From Bacteroidales bacterium UBA4814 (GTDB taxonomy: Bacteria > Bacteroidota > Bacteroidia > Bacteroidales > UBA7960): a stretch of 64,000 nt of DNA. The position numbers and the translations under genes were made by a program. The notes under the pieces are model-generated. The model was not told the origin of the DNA. It ran no database searches and saw nothing but the letters and a program-made list of their open reading frames with translations. Position 1 is the first letter of the stretch. The number at the start of each line of letters is the position of its first letter. Positions 35,495-43,976 of this stretch are shown piece by piece. The stretch is from positions 41,046 to 105,045 of the forward strand of contig DHFW01000004.1 of the NCBI GenBank assembly GCA_002402465.1. The letters run 5' to 3'.

Positions 35495-37663
35495 TTACTT
35501 ATCCTTCCTGAAGGGCTTATCGCTTAACAGGGGATTGTACATCATGTCGAAAGTGCCACCTTTGGTGACATGACCCACTGCGCGGTAATACTCTTTCCCA
35601 ACAGGGTTTCCATCGGCATCGATGGGCTCGCCCTCTTCGTTCACTGCCACCAGCCCGGTAGGTGTGAACCCCTCTCCGTCTTCGTTGTAAGGCCGGCTGG
35701 TAATCACCGCCCCCACCGGAATAGGGCTGCCATCAGCGGCCAACACTTCTCCATCCGAACGGAAAGTAAAGGGCACATGATCGCTTTCGGTGCCAAACAC
35801 ATCCTTGCCCAGGTTGTAGCTTTGGTCGAGTACAATGCGGCGGTACAAAGCAATGTTGTTTTTCATGGTATTTTCTGAGGGATAAAATACCGATCCCTTG
35901 ATAAACCACTGGTCTTTCTCGCGGTCGAAATACAGGTATTCGGCTTCTTGGGCATAATGGCGCATGAGTTTTTGCCGGTCGAGCAAACGGACTTTGCGTT
36001 CCTCCCTGGGCATAAACTTAAGCTGTTCGTCGTTGAGCAGCTCAGCCACGGGAAAGTTCAGCGCTAGTTTGTCGGCCATACCAAAACGGTTGGCATAATA
36101 GAGCAACTCCTGCTGTATTTCGCCGGGCATCACTCCATAAAGGTCGGCGCCCACCACGGTATAGTAAAAGTAACCCAGTTCGCCCATTCCGCTTTCTTCG
36201 TGCAGATAATCGTTGAGCCAGGTGTATTGCGGGGTTTCGCTGTGGTACTTGCCATAATCCATCTCACCCCAGCCTTTTTCTCCGGGCAGCTTTCGCTGAA
36301 ACGACCACACGGCATCAACGGTGTTTCCCACGTTGGCATGGCAGCCTATGCATTGTGCCAGCTCCTCGGTAGTTTGCGGACGAAGATTCCCAAAACGATC
36401 TTCTATATAAGCTGAGATGATCCAGCCGGCATCATTTTCAACCCAACCCTGACCTTCGCGGCCCACAAACTCGGCATAGCCATCCTCTTCATCGTCATGG
36501 TCTTCTCCTTCACCGATATCATCGAGGGTAACCTCTTTCCATTTATACATATAGCGAATTTCTTTTACGCGCTTTGAGCGGGTGCCAGGAAACTCATAAT
36601 CTTTGCGGCCGCCGGTGAGCACACCATCGAGTTCCTGCCCCATTTGCCCGTCGGCCATCAGGTCGACATAATGCAGCGGGTGGGCAAACTCGGTGCCTAC
36701 CGGGTAAAATCCCTTGTCAACGGCTATCTCGGAAGCATCGCCAAAATACTCCTTTTCCTGTGGCCGCAGATTCTTGATGTTCCGTTCGAGCAGATCGAGA
36801 TTGTTTTTGTAGGTCGCCAGATCAAACTCCCCCTCTGTGGTCATAAACATTTCAGGCAGCCTGACATAGATGCCCGACACACTTCCCGTTAAGGGCGTAA
36901 AAATGGTATAAGGGAAAAAATTGATGGCCCGCCAGCCAGTGTATCGCTCCTGCTGGTCGCGCACAAAGCCTTCAGTATCGACATATCCGTGCTTTCCGCC
37001 ACCGGTTGGGTCAGAAGGATCATAGGGAAACAGGTGGTCGGGGTCGAGGGCCGGAAACATGATCCATTCGCTGTCGGGGTCTTGGAGGTTCACCCAATCG
37101 GTGTTTCCGTTGCCCCGTGCCATGGCAAAGGTGGCTCGCCAGTTGTCCACCCTCACATAGTCCACATCATCCGCATCGGGCAGTTCCAGGCCTTCGGTCA
37201 GCAGGCGCTCTTCGATTTCATGGGGCAAAATGATGTTGCGCCACAAAATATGGTTCAGGTTAGCCGTGGGGAAACTGTAAAGAATCTGGTCGTCGCCAAT
37301 GTCGAAAGCATTGCCATGGCGGGCTAAAGTCAGGTAGTCGGTATGGCAGTATTTGCAGGCGTTCTGCGTGCCGTAGCTGGTCTCAATCCAGCACTGGGCC
37401 GGAATGTTGGGTTCTTCGTTGTAGCTGGGCTTGTAGGGTGCGCCCGAGCGGGCCTGGAAGTTGGCGGGTCCTTTGCCCAGCAGCCAGTTTTCGGCACTTA
37501 TAACCTCGGCCTGAAGGCCGAGGGCGGCCAGTTCGGCCACTACCTCATTTTCGGGCTCAACAGTGCGCTTGCACATGGTAAATACCACAATCCCGGCAGC
37601 CAGCAAAAGTGCCAGGCGCCATGGCTGCAGCAACATCTTCAGTAAACTTTTCTTGGTCGTCAT
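35495..37663 (-). CDS. Di-haem cytochrome c lipoprotein
   Basis: A 722-residue exported protein with two haem c motifs, CKYCH at residues 103–107 and CIGCH near residue 435, far apart for such a large protein. The N-terminal membrane segment ends FTMC, a plausible lipobox. Between the haem sites lie long stretches without recognised domains, including an acidic run (GEGEDHDDEEDGYAEF). It may serve periplasmic electron transfer, or be an oxidoreductase whose catalytic part I do not recognise. It stands alone with a -7 element 37 nt upstream. Confidence 0.75.
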   Translation of the reverse strand: MTTKKSLLKMLLQPWRLALLLAAGIVVFTMCKRTVEPENEVVAELAALGLQAEVISAENWLLGKGPANFQARSGAPYKPSYNEEPNIPAQCWIETSYGTQNACKYCHTDYLTLARHGNAFDIGDDQILYSFPTANLNHILWRNIILPHEIEERLLTEGLELPDADDVDYVRVDNWRATFAMARGNGNTDWVNLQDPDSEWIMFPALDPDHLFPYDPSDPTGGGKHGYVDTEGFVRDQQERYTGWRAINFFPYTIFTPLTGSVSGIYVRLPEMFMTTEGEFDLATYKNNLDLLERNIKNLRPQEKEYFGDASEIAVDKGFYPVGTEFAHPLHYVDLMADGQMGQELDGVLTGGRKDYEFPGTRSKRVKEIRYMYKWKEVTLDDIGEGEDHDDEEDGYAEFVGREGQGWVENDAGWIISAYIEDRFGNLRPQTTEELAQCIGCHANVGNTVDAVWSFQRKLPGEKGWGEMDYGKYHSETPQYTWLNDYLHEESGMGELGYFYYTVVGADLYGVMPGEIQQELLYYANRFGMADKLALNFPVAELLNDEQLKFMPREERKVRLLDRQKLMRHYAQEAEYLYFDREKDQWFIKGSVFYPSENTMKNNIALYRRIVLDQSYNLGKDVFGTESDHVPFTFRSDGEVLAADGSPIPVGAVITSRPYNEDGEGFTPTGLVAVNEEGEPIDADGNPVGKEYYRAVGHVTKGGTFDMMYNPLLSDKPFRKDK

Positions 37664-37699
37664 TTCCTTATGATTTGATGGTTAATTTTTTCCTGCCAT

Positions 37700-37707
37700 C
37701 AAATATA
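37700..37707 (-). promoter_or_regulatory. -7 promoter element for the cytochrome gene
   Basis: TATATTTG on the minus strand, matching TAnnTTTG; no -33 at standard spacing. Confidence 0.5.
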
Positions 37708-37857
37708 AGGCTTAATTGCCTTTTCAGGAAGAGACCAGGCTCCTACTTTAAGTTTTAGAAGTTAATTTGAAATGGTTCTAAATAAGGTTTGGAGTTTGGG
37801 TTTGGAGTTCCTGGTTAAAGCCGGCAAGCAGGTTCGAAGTTCTAAGAAATAATTTCT

Positions 37858-37882
37858 CCTTTATCCTTTATCCTTTATCCTT
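37858..37882 (+). repeat. Heptanucleotide tandem repeat (CCTTTAT)3.6
   Basis: Three exact copies of CCTTTAT and a partial fourth in the spacer upstream of the C69 dipeptidase. Confidence 0.9.
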
Positions 37883-37925
37883 GGAGCAACTCTGCCATTG
37901 CCACCATATAATTTTGCTGTACATA

Positions 37926-37955
37926 TTGGTGCATACTGAAAAATCGCTATTTTTA
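37926..37955 (+). promoter_or_regulatory. Possible promoter of the C69 dipeptidase gene
   Basis: TTG at 37926–37928, 19-bp spacer, TATTTTTA at 37948–37955, one mismatch from the -7 consensus. Confidence 0.35.
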
Positions 37956-37991
37956 ACACCATCATAATTCATCACTCTCAAAATCAGTTCA

Positions 37992-39614
37992 ATGCAAAAG
38001 CCTTTCCTTAAAAAGTTCGCCCTGTTGGCGATTTTATTCCTTTTAAGCCCAAAATTCTTCTTTGGTATCTTCGATCCTGAGATTGACCCCGATGGCCCCG
38101 GTTACCCCGAAAGCTGCACCAGCATTATGGTTGGACGCCTTGCCAGTGTCGATGGCAGCGTAATCACTTCACACAGCTGCGACGGCAACTACCGCACCTG
38201 GCTCGAAATAGTGCCCCGTCAGAAGCACGAAGAAGGCAGCCTGCTGCCCATATTGTGGGGCACCCTGCATACCGAAACACCCTGGGACCGGAACAAAGTG
38301 ACCCAGAAAGGCGAGATTCCGCAAGTGGCCGAGACCTTTGCCTACCTCAACGTGGCCTACCCTGCCATGAACGAAAAGCAACTGGCCATCGGCGAAACCA
38401 CGATCACCGGCAGGCGCGAGTTATTAAATGAAGAAGGTTTATTCCTGATTGAAGAACTGCAGAAAATCGCCCTGCAACGCTGCAGCACTGCCCGCGACGC
38501 CATCCGCCTGATGGGCGCCCTGGCCGAAGAATATGGCTACGGCGACTGGGCCGAATGCCTGACGGTAGCCGACAAAAAAGAAGTATGGCACTTCGAGTTC
38601 AGCGGCAGTGGCCCCGGCAAGCCCTCTGCCATGTGGGTGGCACAGCGCATCCCCGATGACCACGTGGGCGTGTCGGCAAATATTGCACGCATTTCCGACG
38701 TGGACTTCAACAATCCCAACTACTTCCTTTACAGCAAAGACCTGAAGGAAGTGGCAAAAAGAACCGGCTTCTGGGATGGAGAGGAACCCTTTAAGTTTTA
38801 TAAGGTGGTAAGCGGCCGCAAGCCATTTGCCATTCGCGACTTTTACTTGCTGAGCACCATGGCCCCTTCGCTCAACCTTTCGTACAATGCCGAAGAACTG
38901 CCTTTCTCGGTAAAACCCGACAAGAAAGTTTCGGTTGAAGATGTGATGCGTTACTACCGCGAAACCTACGAAGGTACGCCCTGGGATATGACACAGAACC
39001 TGCTGGTAACGGTTAAGAAAAAGGACGATGAAGGCAATGAATACGAGGAGCAGGTAAAAAGCCCCATCGCCAATCCCTGGATGAGCAACGACCTTCGCAA
39101 CCTCATCAATGAGTTGAAGCCCGGAGCCATTGAGCGCCAGCGCACCATTGCCATTGCCGGCTGCTCTTACTCACAGATCATTCAGTGCCGCGACTGGCTG
39201 CCCAACGAGATCGGCGCCATCGCCTGGTTTTCGTTCGACAACCCCGGCCAAAGCCCGCGCATTCCAATTTACTCGGGAACCCTTCACCTGCCCGAAAGTT
39301 TTAAGATTTGCGGGCAGCACCGCTACCGCCAGGATGCGGCCATATGGTCGTTCCGCGAAGCCAACCGCCTGGCCACCGTAAACCACGAGCGCGGCCGTGC
39401 CATCATTAAACCCGCCGTGCAGCATTTCCAGCTAAAGGCCCTTTCCGAACTTCCCCTGGTGGAAAGAAGGGCTGCTGAGCTGATCAAAGCAGGTCAGAAT
39501 CAGGAAGCCCGCGAATACATCACCGCCTATACCAACGACTTTGCCGCAGCCACCATGAAGCGCTGGGAAGAAAACCGCAACCAATTGTGGCAAATGTTCG
39601 GCAGAGGTTTTTAA
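37992..39614 (+). CDS. C69-family dipeptidase
   Basis: A 540-residue N-terminal-nucleophile peptidase. After a signal peptide and short propeptide comes SCTSIMVGRLASVDGSV, the family start at which the Cys becomes the new N-terminus by self-cleavage. Downstream, the segments HSCDGNYRTW and DKKEVWHFE are typical of C69. It probably cleaves dipeptides in the periplasm. The tricorn-like protease gene begins 38 nt downstream on the same strand, so both may serve peptide degradation together. Confidence 0.9.
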   Translation: MQKPFLKKFALLAILFLLSPKFFFGIFDPEIDPDGPGYPESCTSIMVGRLASVDGSVITSHSCDGNYRTWLEIVPRQKHEEGSLLPILWGTLHTETPWDRNKVTQKGEIPQVAETFAYLNVAYPAMNEKQLAIGETTITGRRELLNEEGLFLIEELQKIALQRCSTARDAIRLMGALAEEYGYGDWAECLTVADKKEVWHFEFSGSGPGKPSAMWVAQRIPDDHVGVSANIARISDVDFNNPNYFLYSKDLKEVAKRTGFWDGEEPFKFYKVVSGRKPFAIRDFYLLSTMAPSLNLSYNAEELPFSVKPDKKVSVEDVMRYYRETYEGTPWDMTQNLLVTVKKKDDEGNEYEEQVKSPIANPWMSNDLRNLINELKPGAIERQRTIAIAGCSYSQIIQCRDWLPNEIGAIAWFSFDNPGQSPRIPIYSGTLHLPESFKICGQHRYRQDAAIWSFREANRLATVNHERGRAIIKPAVQHFQLKALSELPLVERRAAELIKAGQNQEAREYITAYTNDFAAATMKRWEENRNQLWQMFGRGF

Positions 39615-39652
39615 TAGTTCCGTTAATTTAATCATTCATTAAAAAGCAAACC

Positions 39653-42600
39653 ATGAACAAGTTTTTCTTTTTTCTAAGCCTGTGGTTTGTTTCCACAGCG
39701 AGCCTTGCACTCGACAATCCTTTATGGATGCGCTATCCGGCACTTTCGCCCGATGGCACCGAGATTGTTTTCAGCTACAAGGGCGACCTTTTTAAGGTGC
39801 CGGCACAGGGCGGCATTGCCACGCCCCTGACCATGCACGAGGCACACAACACCATGCCGGTATGGAGCCCCGATGGGAAAAGCATTGCCTTTGCCAGCGA
39901 CCGCTTCGGCAACTTCGATGTGTTTATTATGCCGGCCAGCGGCGGACCCGCCAGCCGACTCACCCACCATTCGGGCAACGATATCCCGTGGGACTTCAGC
40001 CCCGATGGGAAAAATGTGATCTTCAGCTCGCCGCGCAACGACCTGCAATCTTCGGTGCGTTTTCCCAACCGCGGGCTGTTTGGAAAGCTTTACTCCGTGC
40101 CGGCCACAGGCGGCCGCAGCGTGCTGATCTCAACAGCAGGTTTCCAGAACGCCAGCTTCAACAGTGATGGCAGCCTAATCATTTTCCAGGATCGCAAAGG
40201 CTACGAGGATGAGTGGCGCAAGCACCACACCTCCTCCGTTACCCGCGACATATGGATTTACGACATCGCCAGTGAGCGCTACACCAAGGTGAGCGACTAC
40301 GAAGGCGAAGACCGCGAACCCCTGTTTGCCGCCGATGACAAAGCCTTTTTCTACCTGAGCGAGAAAAACGGCGTACAAAATATTTTCAAGAAGTCGCTGG
40401 GAGCCGACCCCACAGAGACCCAGATCAGCTTCTTCGAAAACCATCCCGTAAGGCATCTCACCCGCAGCAACAACAACACCTTGAGCTACACCTGGAACGG
40501 CGAGATCTACACCCAGCATGAAGGTCATCGTCCGCAAAAGGTGGATGTGACCATCCTGGCCGACTTCAGTGGCAGGGAAGACCGCATTCTCTCCGTGAGC
40601 CAGGGCGCCACCGAAATGGCTCTCTCGCCCAATGGCAAGGAGATCGCCTTCGTGTTCAGAGGCGAAGTGTTTGTAACAGGTGTTGACGACAGCCGCACCA
40701 AGCGCATCACCAGCACCCCCGCGCAGGAGCGCATGCTCAGCTGGGCACCCGACGGCCGCACCCTATACTATTCTACCGAAAGGGGCGAAAGCTGGGACAT
40801 TTACAAGGCCACCATCGTACGCGACGAAGAGCCCTATTTCTTCGCTTCTACCCTGATAAAAGAAGAGCCAGTGATAGCCACCGATGCCGAAGAGTTTCAG
40901 CCGGTGGTTTCGCCCGACGGCAAATTTATCGCCTACCTCGAAGAAAGGAATATTTTAAAGGTTTTTGACCTGGAAAAAAAGAAGTCAAAAACCATTATAC
41001 CCGCCGGCGAGAACTTCTCGTACCGCGATGGCGACCAGGATTTCTTGTGGAGCCCCGACAGCAAGTGGATCGTGGCACGCGACGCACAGGGTTTTTACGG
41101 CGCCAGCCACCTGGTGCTTTACAATGTAGAGAATCCCGGCAAGGGAAACAACCTCACCCACAGCGGCTTTTCCGATGGGGGCGCCATGTTTGCCATGGAT
41201 GGGAAAATGCTTACCTGGGTGAACGACAAGGAGGGCAAAAAGCCCCTGGCACTGCAGGGCGCGCGCGAAGTCGATGTCTTTGCCATGTTCTTCGACCAGG
41301 CTTCTTTCGACCGCTTCATGCTGAGCAAGGAGGAATTTGCCCTGGTGAAGGAGCGCGAAGACAAGGAAAAAGAAAAGAATAAGGACAATGACAAGGACAA
41401 AGATAAGAAGGAAGAAGTCAGCCCATGGGTACCCGTGCTTCAGGGCATCGAAAACCGCAGGGTAAGACTTACGCCCGGCTCGGTTAACCTTTCTTCCTAT
41501 CGCATCAACCCTTCCGGGGAAAAGCTTTTCTTTATGGCCCAATTCGAGAAGGATAACGACCTGTGGGTGGTTGACCTGCGTACCAAAGAATTGAAAAACC
41601 TGGCCAAGCTGGGCTCCAGGGGCGGCAACATGGAAATGAGCAAAGACGGAAAAACCCTTTTCGTGCTGGCCAACGGCCGCATACAAAAAGTGGAAGCCGA
41701 GAGCGGCAAAGCCACTCCCGTGGGCATAAACGCCGAAATGGTGCTGGCGGCTGCTGCTGAACGCGAATATATCTTCCACCACGCCTGGAGACAGGTGCAG
41801 AAGAAATTCTACGACCCGGAGCTTCACGGCATCGACTGGGACTTCTTCCGCAGCGAGTACGCCCGCTTCCTGCCCCATATCAACAACAACTACGACTTCC
41901 AGGAGCTGCTAAGCGAATTGCTCGGCGAGCTAAACGGTTCGCATACCGGCGGCCGTTATTCCCATCGTCCCGATAATGGCGACAATACCGCTTCCCTCGG
42001 ACTGTTTTATGACGAAAAACGCCCCGGCACCGGACTGCTGGTCACCGAGGTCATCACCGGTGGTCCGCTCGACAGGGCCGAAAGCAAAGTGAAGGCCGGC
42101 CATATCATTGAAAAGATTGATGGCGTGGAGCTGACAGAAAACATGGACTGGAACATGCTGCTCAACCGCAAGAACGACCAGAACGTGCTGCTGAGCCTTT
42201 ACGACCCGGCCACGCGCCAGCGCTGGGACGAGGTGGTGAAGCCCATCACCCAGGGTGCAGAAAATGGACTGTTGTATCGCCGCTGGGTGAACACCATGCG
42301 CGATATGACCGAACAACTCAGCGGCGGCCGCATAGGCTATGTGCACGTGCAGGGCATGAACGACGGCAGCTTCCGCACCGTATTTGAAGAAGTGCTGGGC
42401 CGCAATGCCGATAAGGACGCCCTGATTGTCGACACCCGCTTCAACGGCGGCGGCTGGCTGCACGAAGACCTCTCCGCCTTCCTCGACGGCAAGCCCTACG
42501 CCACCTTCAGGCCCTATGGCTTTGTGGCACGCGGCGGCGAGCCCCGCGACAAATGGGCCAAGCCCAGCGTGGTGCTCATGAGCGAAAGCAACTACAGCGA

Positions 42601-42889
42601 CGCCCACGCCTTCCCCTACGCCTACCGCGCAAAAGGCATCGGCAAACTCATCGGCATGCCCGTGCCTGGCACCAGCACCGCCGTATGGTGGGAAACACAG
42701 ATCGACCCCACCATGGTGTTTGGCATCCCAATGATTGCATTTTGGGGCGTAGCCGAAGACCGCCCGCTCGAAAACCTGCAGCTCGAACCCGATGTGCTGG
42801 TCGAGAACCCCTTCGAAGCCATCCTTTTCGGGAAAGACCCCCAACTGGAAGCCGCGGTGAATGAGTTGCTGAGGGAATTAGAGGATTAG
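39653..42889 (+). CDS. Tricorn-like S41 protease with beta-propeller
   Basis: A 1078-residue exported protein (signal peptide ending ASLAL). The N-terminal ~650 residues hold repeated PD40/WD40-like blades (YPALSPDGTEIVFSY, PVWSPDGKSIAFASD, PVVSPDGKFIAYLEE). Then come a charged Lys/Glu/Asp linker (nt ~41347–41420), the tricorn C1 helical part (SHTGGRYSH), a PDZ domain (LLVTEVITGGPLD) and the S41 catalytic domain, where SNYSDAHAFP holds the likely nucleophilic Ser. Such proteins degrade peptides processively. Length and order match bacterial tricorn homologues. Confidence 0.92.
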   Translation: MNKFFFFLSLWFVSTASLALDNPLWMRYPALSPDGTEIVFSYKGDLFKVPAQGGIATPLTMHEAHNTMPVWSPDGKSIAFASDRFGNFDVFIMPASGGPASRLTHHSGNDIPWDFSPDGKNVIFSSPRNDLQSSVRFPNRGLFGKLYSVPATGGRSVLISTAGFQNASFNSDGSLIIFQDRKGYEDEWRKHHTSSVTRDIWIYDIASERYTKVSDYEGEDREPLFAADDKAFFYLSEKNGVQNIFKKSLGADPTETQISFFENHPVRHLTRSNNNTLSYTWNGEIYTQHEGHRPQKVDVTILADFSGREDRILSVSQGATEMALSPNGKEIAFVFRGEVFVTGVDDSRTKRITSTPAQERMLSWAPDGRTLYYSTERGESWDIYKATIVRDEEPYFFASTLIKEEPVIATDAEEFQPVVSPDGKFIAYLEERNILKVFDLEKKKSKTIIPAGENFSYRDGDQDFLWSPDSKWIVARDAQGFYGASHLVLYNVENPGKGNNLTHSGFSDGGAMFAMDGKMLTWVNDKEGKKPLALQGAREVDVFAMFFDQASFDRFMLSKEEFALVKEREDKEKEKNKDNDKDKDKKEEVSPWVPVLQGIENRRVRLTPGSVNLSSYRINPSGEKLFFMAQFEKDNDLWVVDLRTKELKNLAKLGSRGGNMEMSKDGKTLFVLANGRIQKVEAESGKATPVGINAEMVLAAAAEREYIFHHAWRQVQKKFYDPELHGIDWDFFRSEYARFLPHINNNYDFQELLSELLGELNGSHTGGRYSHRPDNGDNTASLGLFYDEKRPGTGLLVTEVITGGPLDRAESKVKAGHIIEKIDGVELTENMDWNMLLNRKNDQNVLLSLYDPATRQRWDEVVKPITQGAENGLLYRRWVNTMRDMTEQLSGGRIGYVHVQGMNDGSFRTVFEEVLGRNADKDALIVDTRFNGGGWLHEDLSAFLDGKPYATFRPYGFVARGGEPRDKWAKPSVVLMSESNYSDAHAFPYAYRAKGIGKLIGMPVPGTSTAVWWETQIDPTMVFGIPMIAFWGVAEDRPLENLQLEPDVLVENPFEAILFGKDPQLEAAVNELLRELED

Positions 42890-43233
42890 TGGATTACCTT
42901 CGGTGAGCTCGCAAAGGGCTCGGTTGGTAGATTGGTAGATTCGTAGATCAGGAAAAACACATATAACTGATTTACTGATCAACCAATTCAATTTAAATGG
43001 ATTCAAGGTTCTTACTCCCCCTGCCTGCCGGTTTAATCGCCTGGGGTGGGCAGGCAGGCTTTGGAGAGCTTGTCCCGCTATTTTTGCGAGAGGGTTGGGG
43101 GGAGGTTGGTTCATCAAGGATAATTACCACCAATAAAAATATCCTTAGGTTTGTAAACCAGGCAACAAAAGAAAGCCATTGTAGCCTTGACTGCAGTATT
43201 CGGAAAAAAATTTTTGGAAAAAATGCAAACCCC
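42890..43233. other. Non-coding spacer before tRNA-Asp
   Basis: No gene is seen in this 344-nt stretch. It contains short GTAGATT-type direct repeats (42925–42950) and the inverted-repeat element described separately. Confidence 0.6.
43013..43110. repeat. Inverted-repeat-bearing intergenic element
   Basis: CTGCCTGCC at 43021–43029 pairs perfectly with GGCAGGCAG at 43049–43057 around a 19-nt loop. C-rich flank on the left (CTTACTCCCC) and G-rich flank on the right (GAGAGGGTTGGGGGGAGG) could pair further. It resembles dispersed non-coding repeat elements rather than a terminator, as no T-run follows. Confidence 0.5.
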
Positions 43234-43263
43234 TTGCAGATTAAAAAATCTGTACTATCTTTG
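43234..43263 (+). promoter_or_regulatory. Promoter of tRNA-Asp
   Basis: TTG at 43234–43236, a 19-bp spacer and a perfect -7 TATCTTTG at 43256–43263. The start site near 43270 leaves a 5' extension of about 34 nt to be removed by RNase P. Confidence 0.75.
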
Positions 43264-43303
43264 CAACGCTTTAGAAACAACAAGCAACGCTCATAAAAAT
43301 ATT

Positions 43304-43380
43304 GGTCCGGTAGTTCAGTTGGTTAGAATACATGCCTGTCACGCATGGGGTCGCGGGTTCGAGTCCCGTCCGGACCGCCA
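43304..43380 (+). tRNA. tRNA-Asp (anticodon GTC), CCA encoded
   Basis: The acceptor stem GGTCCGG/CCGGACC, D-arm (GTTCAGTTGGTTAGAAT), anticodon stem CATGC/GCATG around loop CTGTCAC (anticodon GTC) and T-arm GCGGGTTCGAGTCCCGT fold as a standard cloverleaf. Discriminator G is followed by encoded CCA at 43378–43380. It marks the change from housekeeping genes to the recombination/defence region. Confidence 0.97.
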
Positions 43381-43391
43381 ACAAACAAGTT

Positions 43392-43418
43392 AAGCCCCTG
43401 ATTATCAGGGGCTTTTTT
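43392..43418 (+). terminator. Rho-independent terminator after tRNA-Asp
   Basis: A 10-bp stem AAGCCCCTGA/TCAGGGGCTT, 3-nt loop, then a run of six T. Confidence 0.92.
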
Positions 43419-43473
43419 GTTTTCCGCCACAAAATCCGACACAAAAATTTCCGCTTTACCGGTCTTTTTGAAT

Positions 43474-43600
43474 AGCCGTAGCCTTTAGGCTGTGGAAATG
43501 ATAATCCCAATTCCAGCATGGGTTTTAACCCAAATTTAAAAATGGTTTGGGCTAAAGCCCCGATTGTGGTTAGATTTCAAACCCGGCATAAATTCCGGGG
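43474..43600. repeat. REP-like palindrome cluster
   Basis: Four small inverted repeats in a row: AGCC…GGCT around 43474–43492, GGGTTTTAACCC at 43520–43531, GGGCTAAAGCCC at 43549–43560, and CCCGG…CCGGG at 43582–43599. The series looks like a dispersed intergenic repeat; none has a T-run that would make it a terminator. Confidence 0.6.
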
Positions 43601-43785
43601 CTATTGATTTTCCATTGCATTCCGCAGATGCCCTAATAAATTCGAAAAAAGCCGGCAGTAAATATCTTCCCATTCTGGCAGAATAACAAAACTTCTTCAA
43701 CAGTTACAATTTTTCCTTAAAAACCCCAATGCACATAGGCTGCATTCTTCATACTTATTTTCGCACGACATTATCGCTTTTATGT

Positions 43786-43793
43786 TATGTTTG
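43786..43793 (+). promoter_or_regulatory. -7-like element upstream of recD (distal)
   Basis: TATGTTTG, matching TAnnTTTG, about 190 nt before recD; no good -33. Confidence 0.35.
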
Positions 43794-43898
43794 CGTGAAT
43801 GAAAATTTTAAATACGGAAGCTGATATTTTAACATCTTACCAGGGTTAAATGAGGCTAAATTCCGTATAATACCTAGCGGGAATGTAAAGAAACCCTT

Positions 43899-43906
43899 TA
43901 TGTTTG
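43899..43906 (+). promoter_or_regulatory. -7 promoter element for recDCB (proximal)
   Basis: TATGTTTG, identical to the distal element; predicted leader about 64 nt to ATG 43977; no good -33. Confidence 0.5.
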
Positions 43907-43976
43907 CACGGTCCGAAAAAATATCCGGAATGAAATCATGCAGGGAGGCAGAAAAAAAACGAAAAAAGAAAAGCAT

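Larger units (their letters stand above)
37664..37991. other. Intergenic region between the cytochrome and C69 genes
   Basis: A divergent spacer of 328 nt. It holds the cytochrome -7 element at its left end, a heptamer array near the middle and a possible promoter for the C69 gene at its right end. No open frame with coding character was seen. Confidence 0.6.
43419..43976. other. Non-coding region between tRNA-Asp and recD
   Basis: A 558-nt stretch without a supported gene. It contains a cluster of small palindromes (43474–43600) and two -7-like elements (43786–43793 and 43899–43906). Confidence 0.6.

Noticed and set aside
41930..42844. 304-codon minus-strand frame in the tricorn-like gene
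   Set aside because: Covers the conserved S41 catalytic region on the other strand; shadow.
43304..43380. Integration site with a duplicated tRNA 3' end (attL/attR)
   Set aside because: No second copy of the tRNA 3' segment and no integrase were seen within the window.
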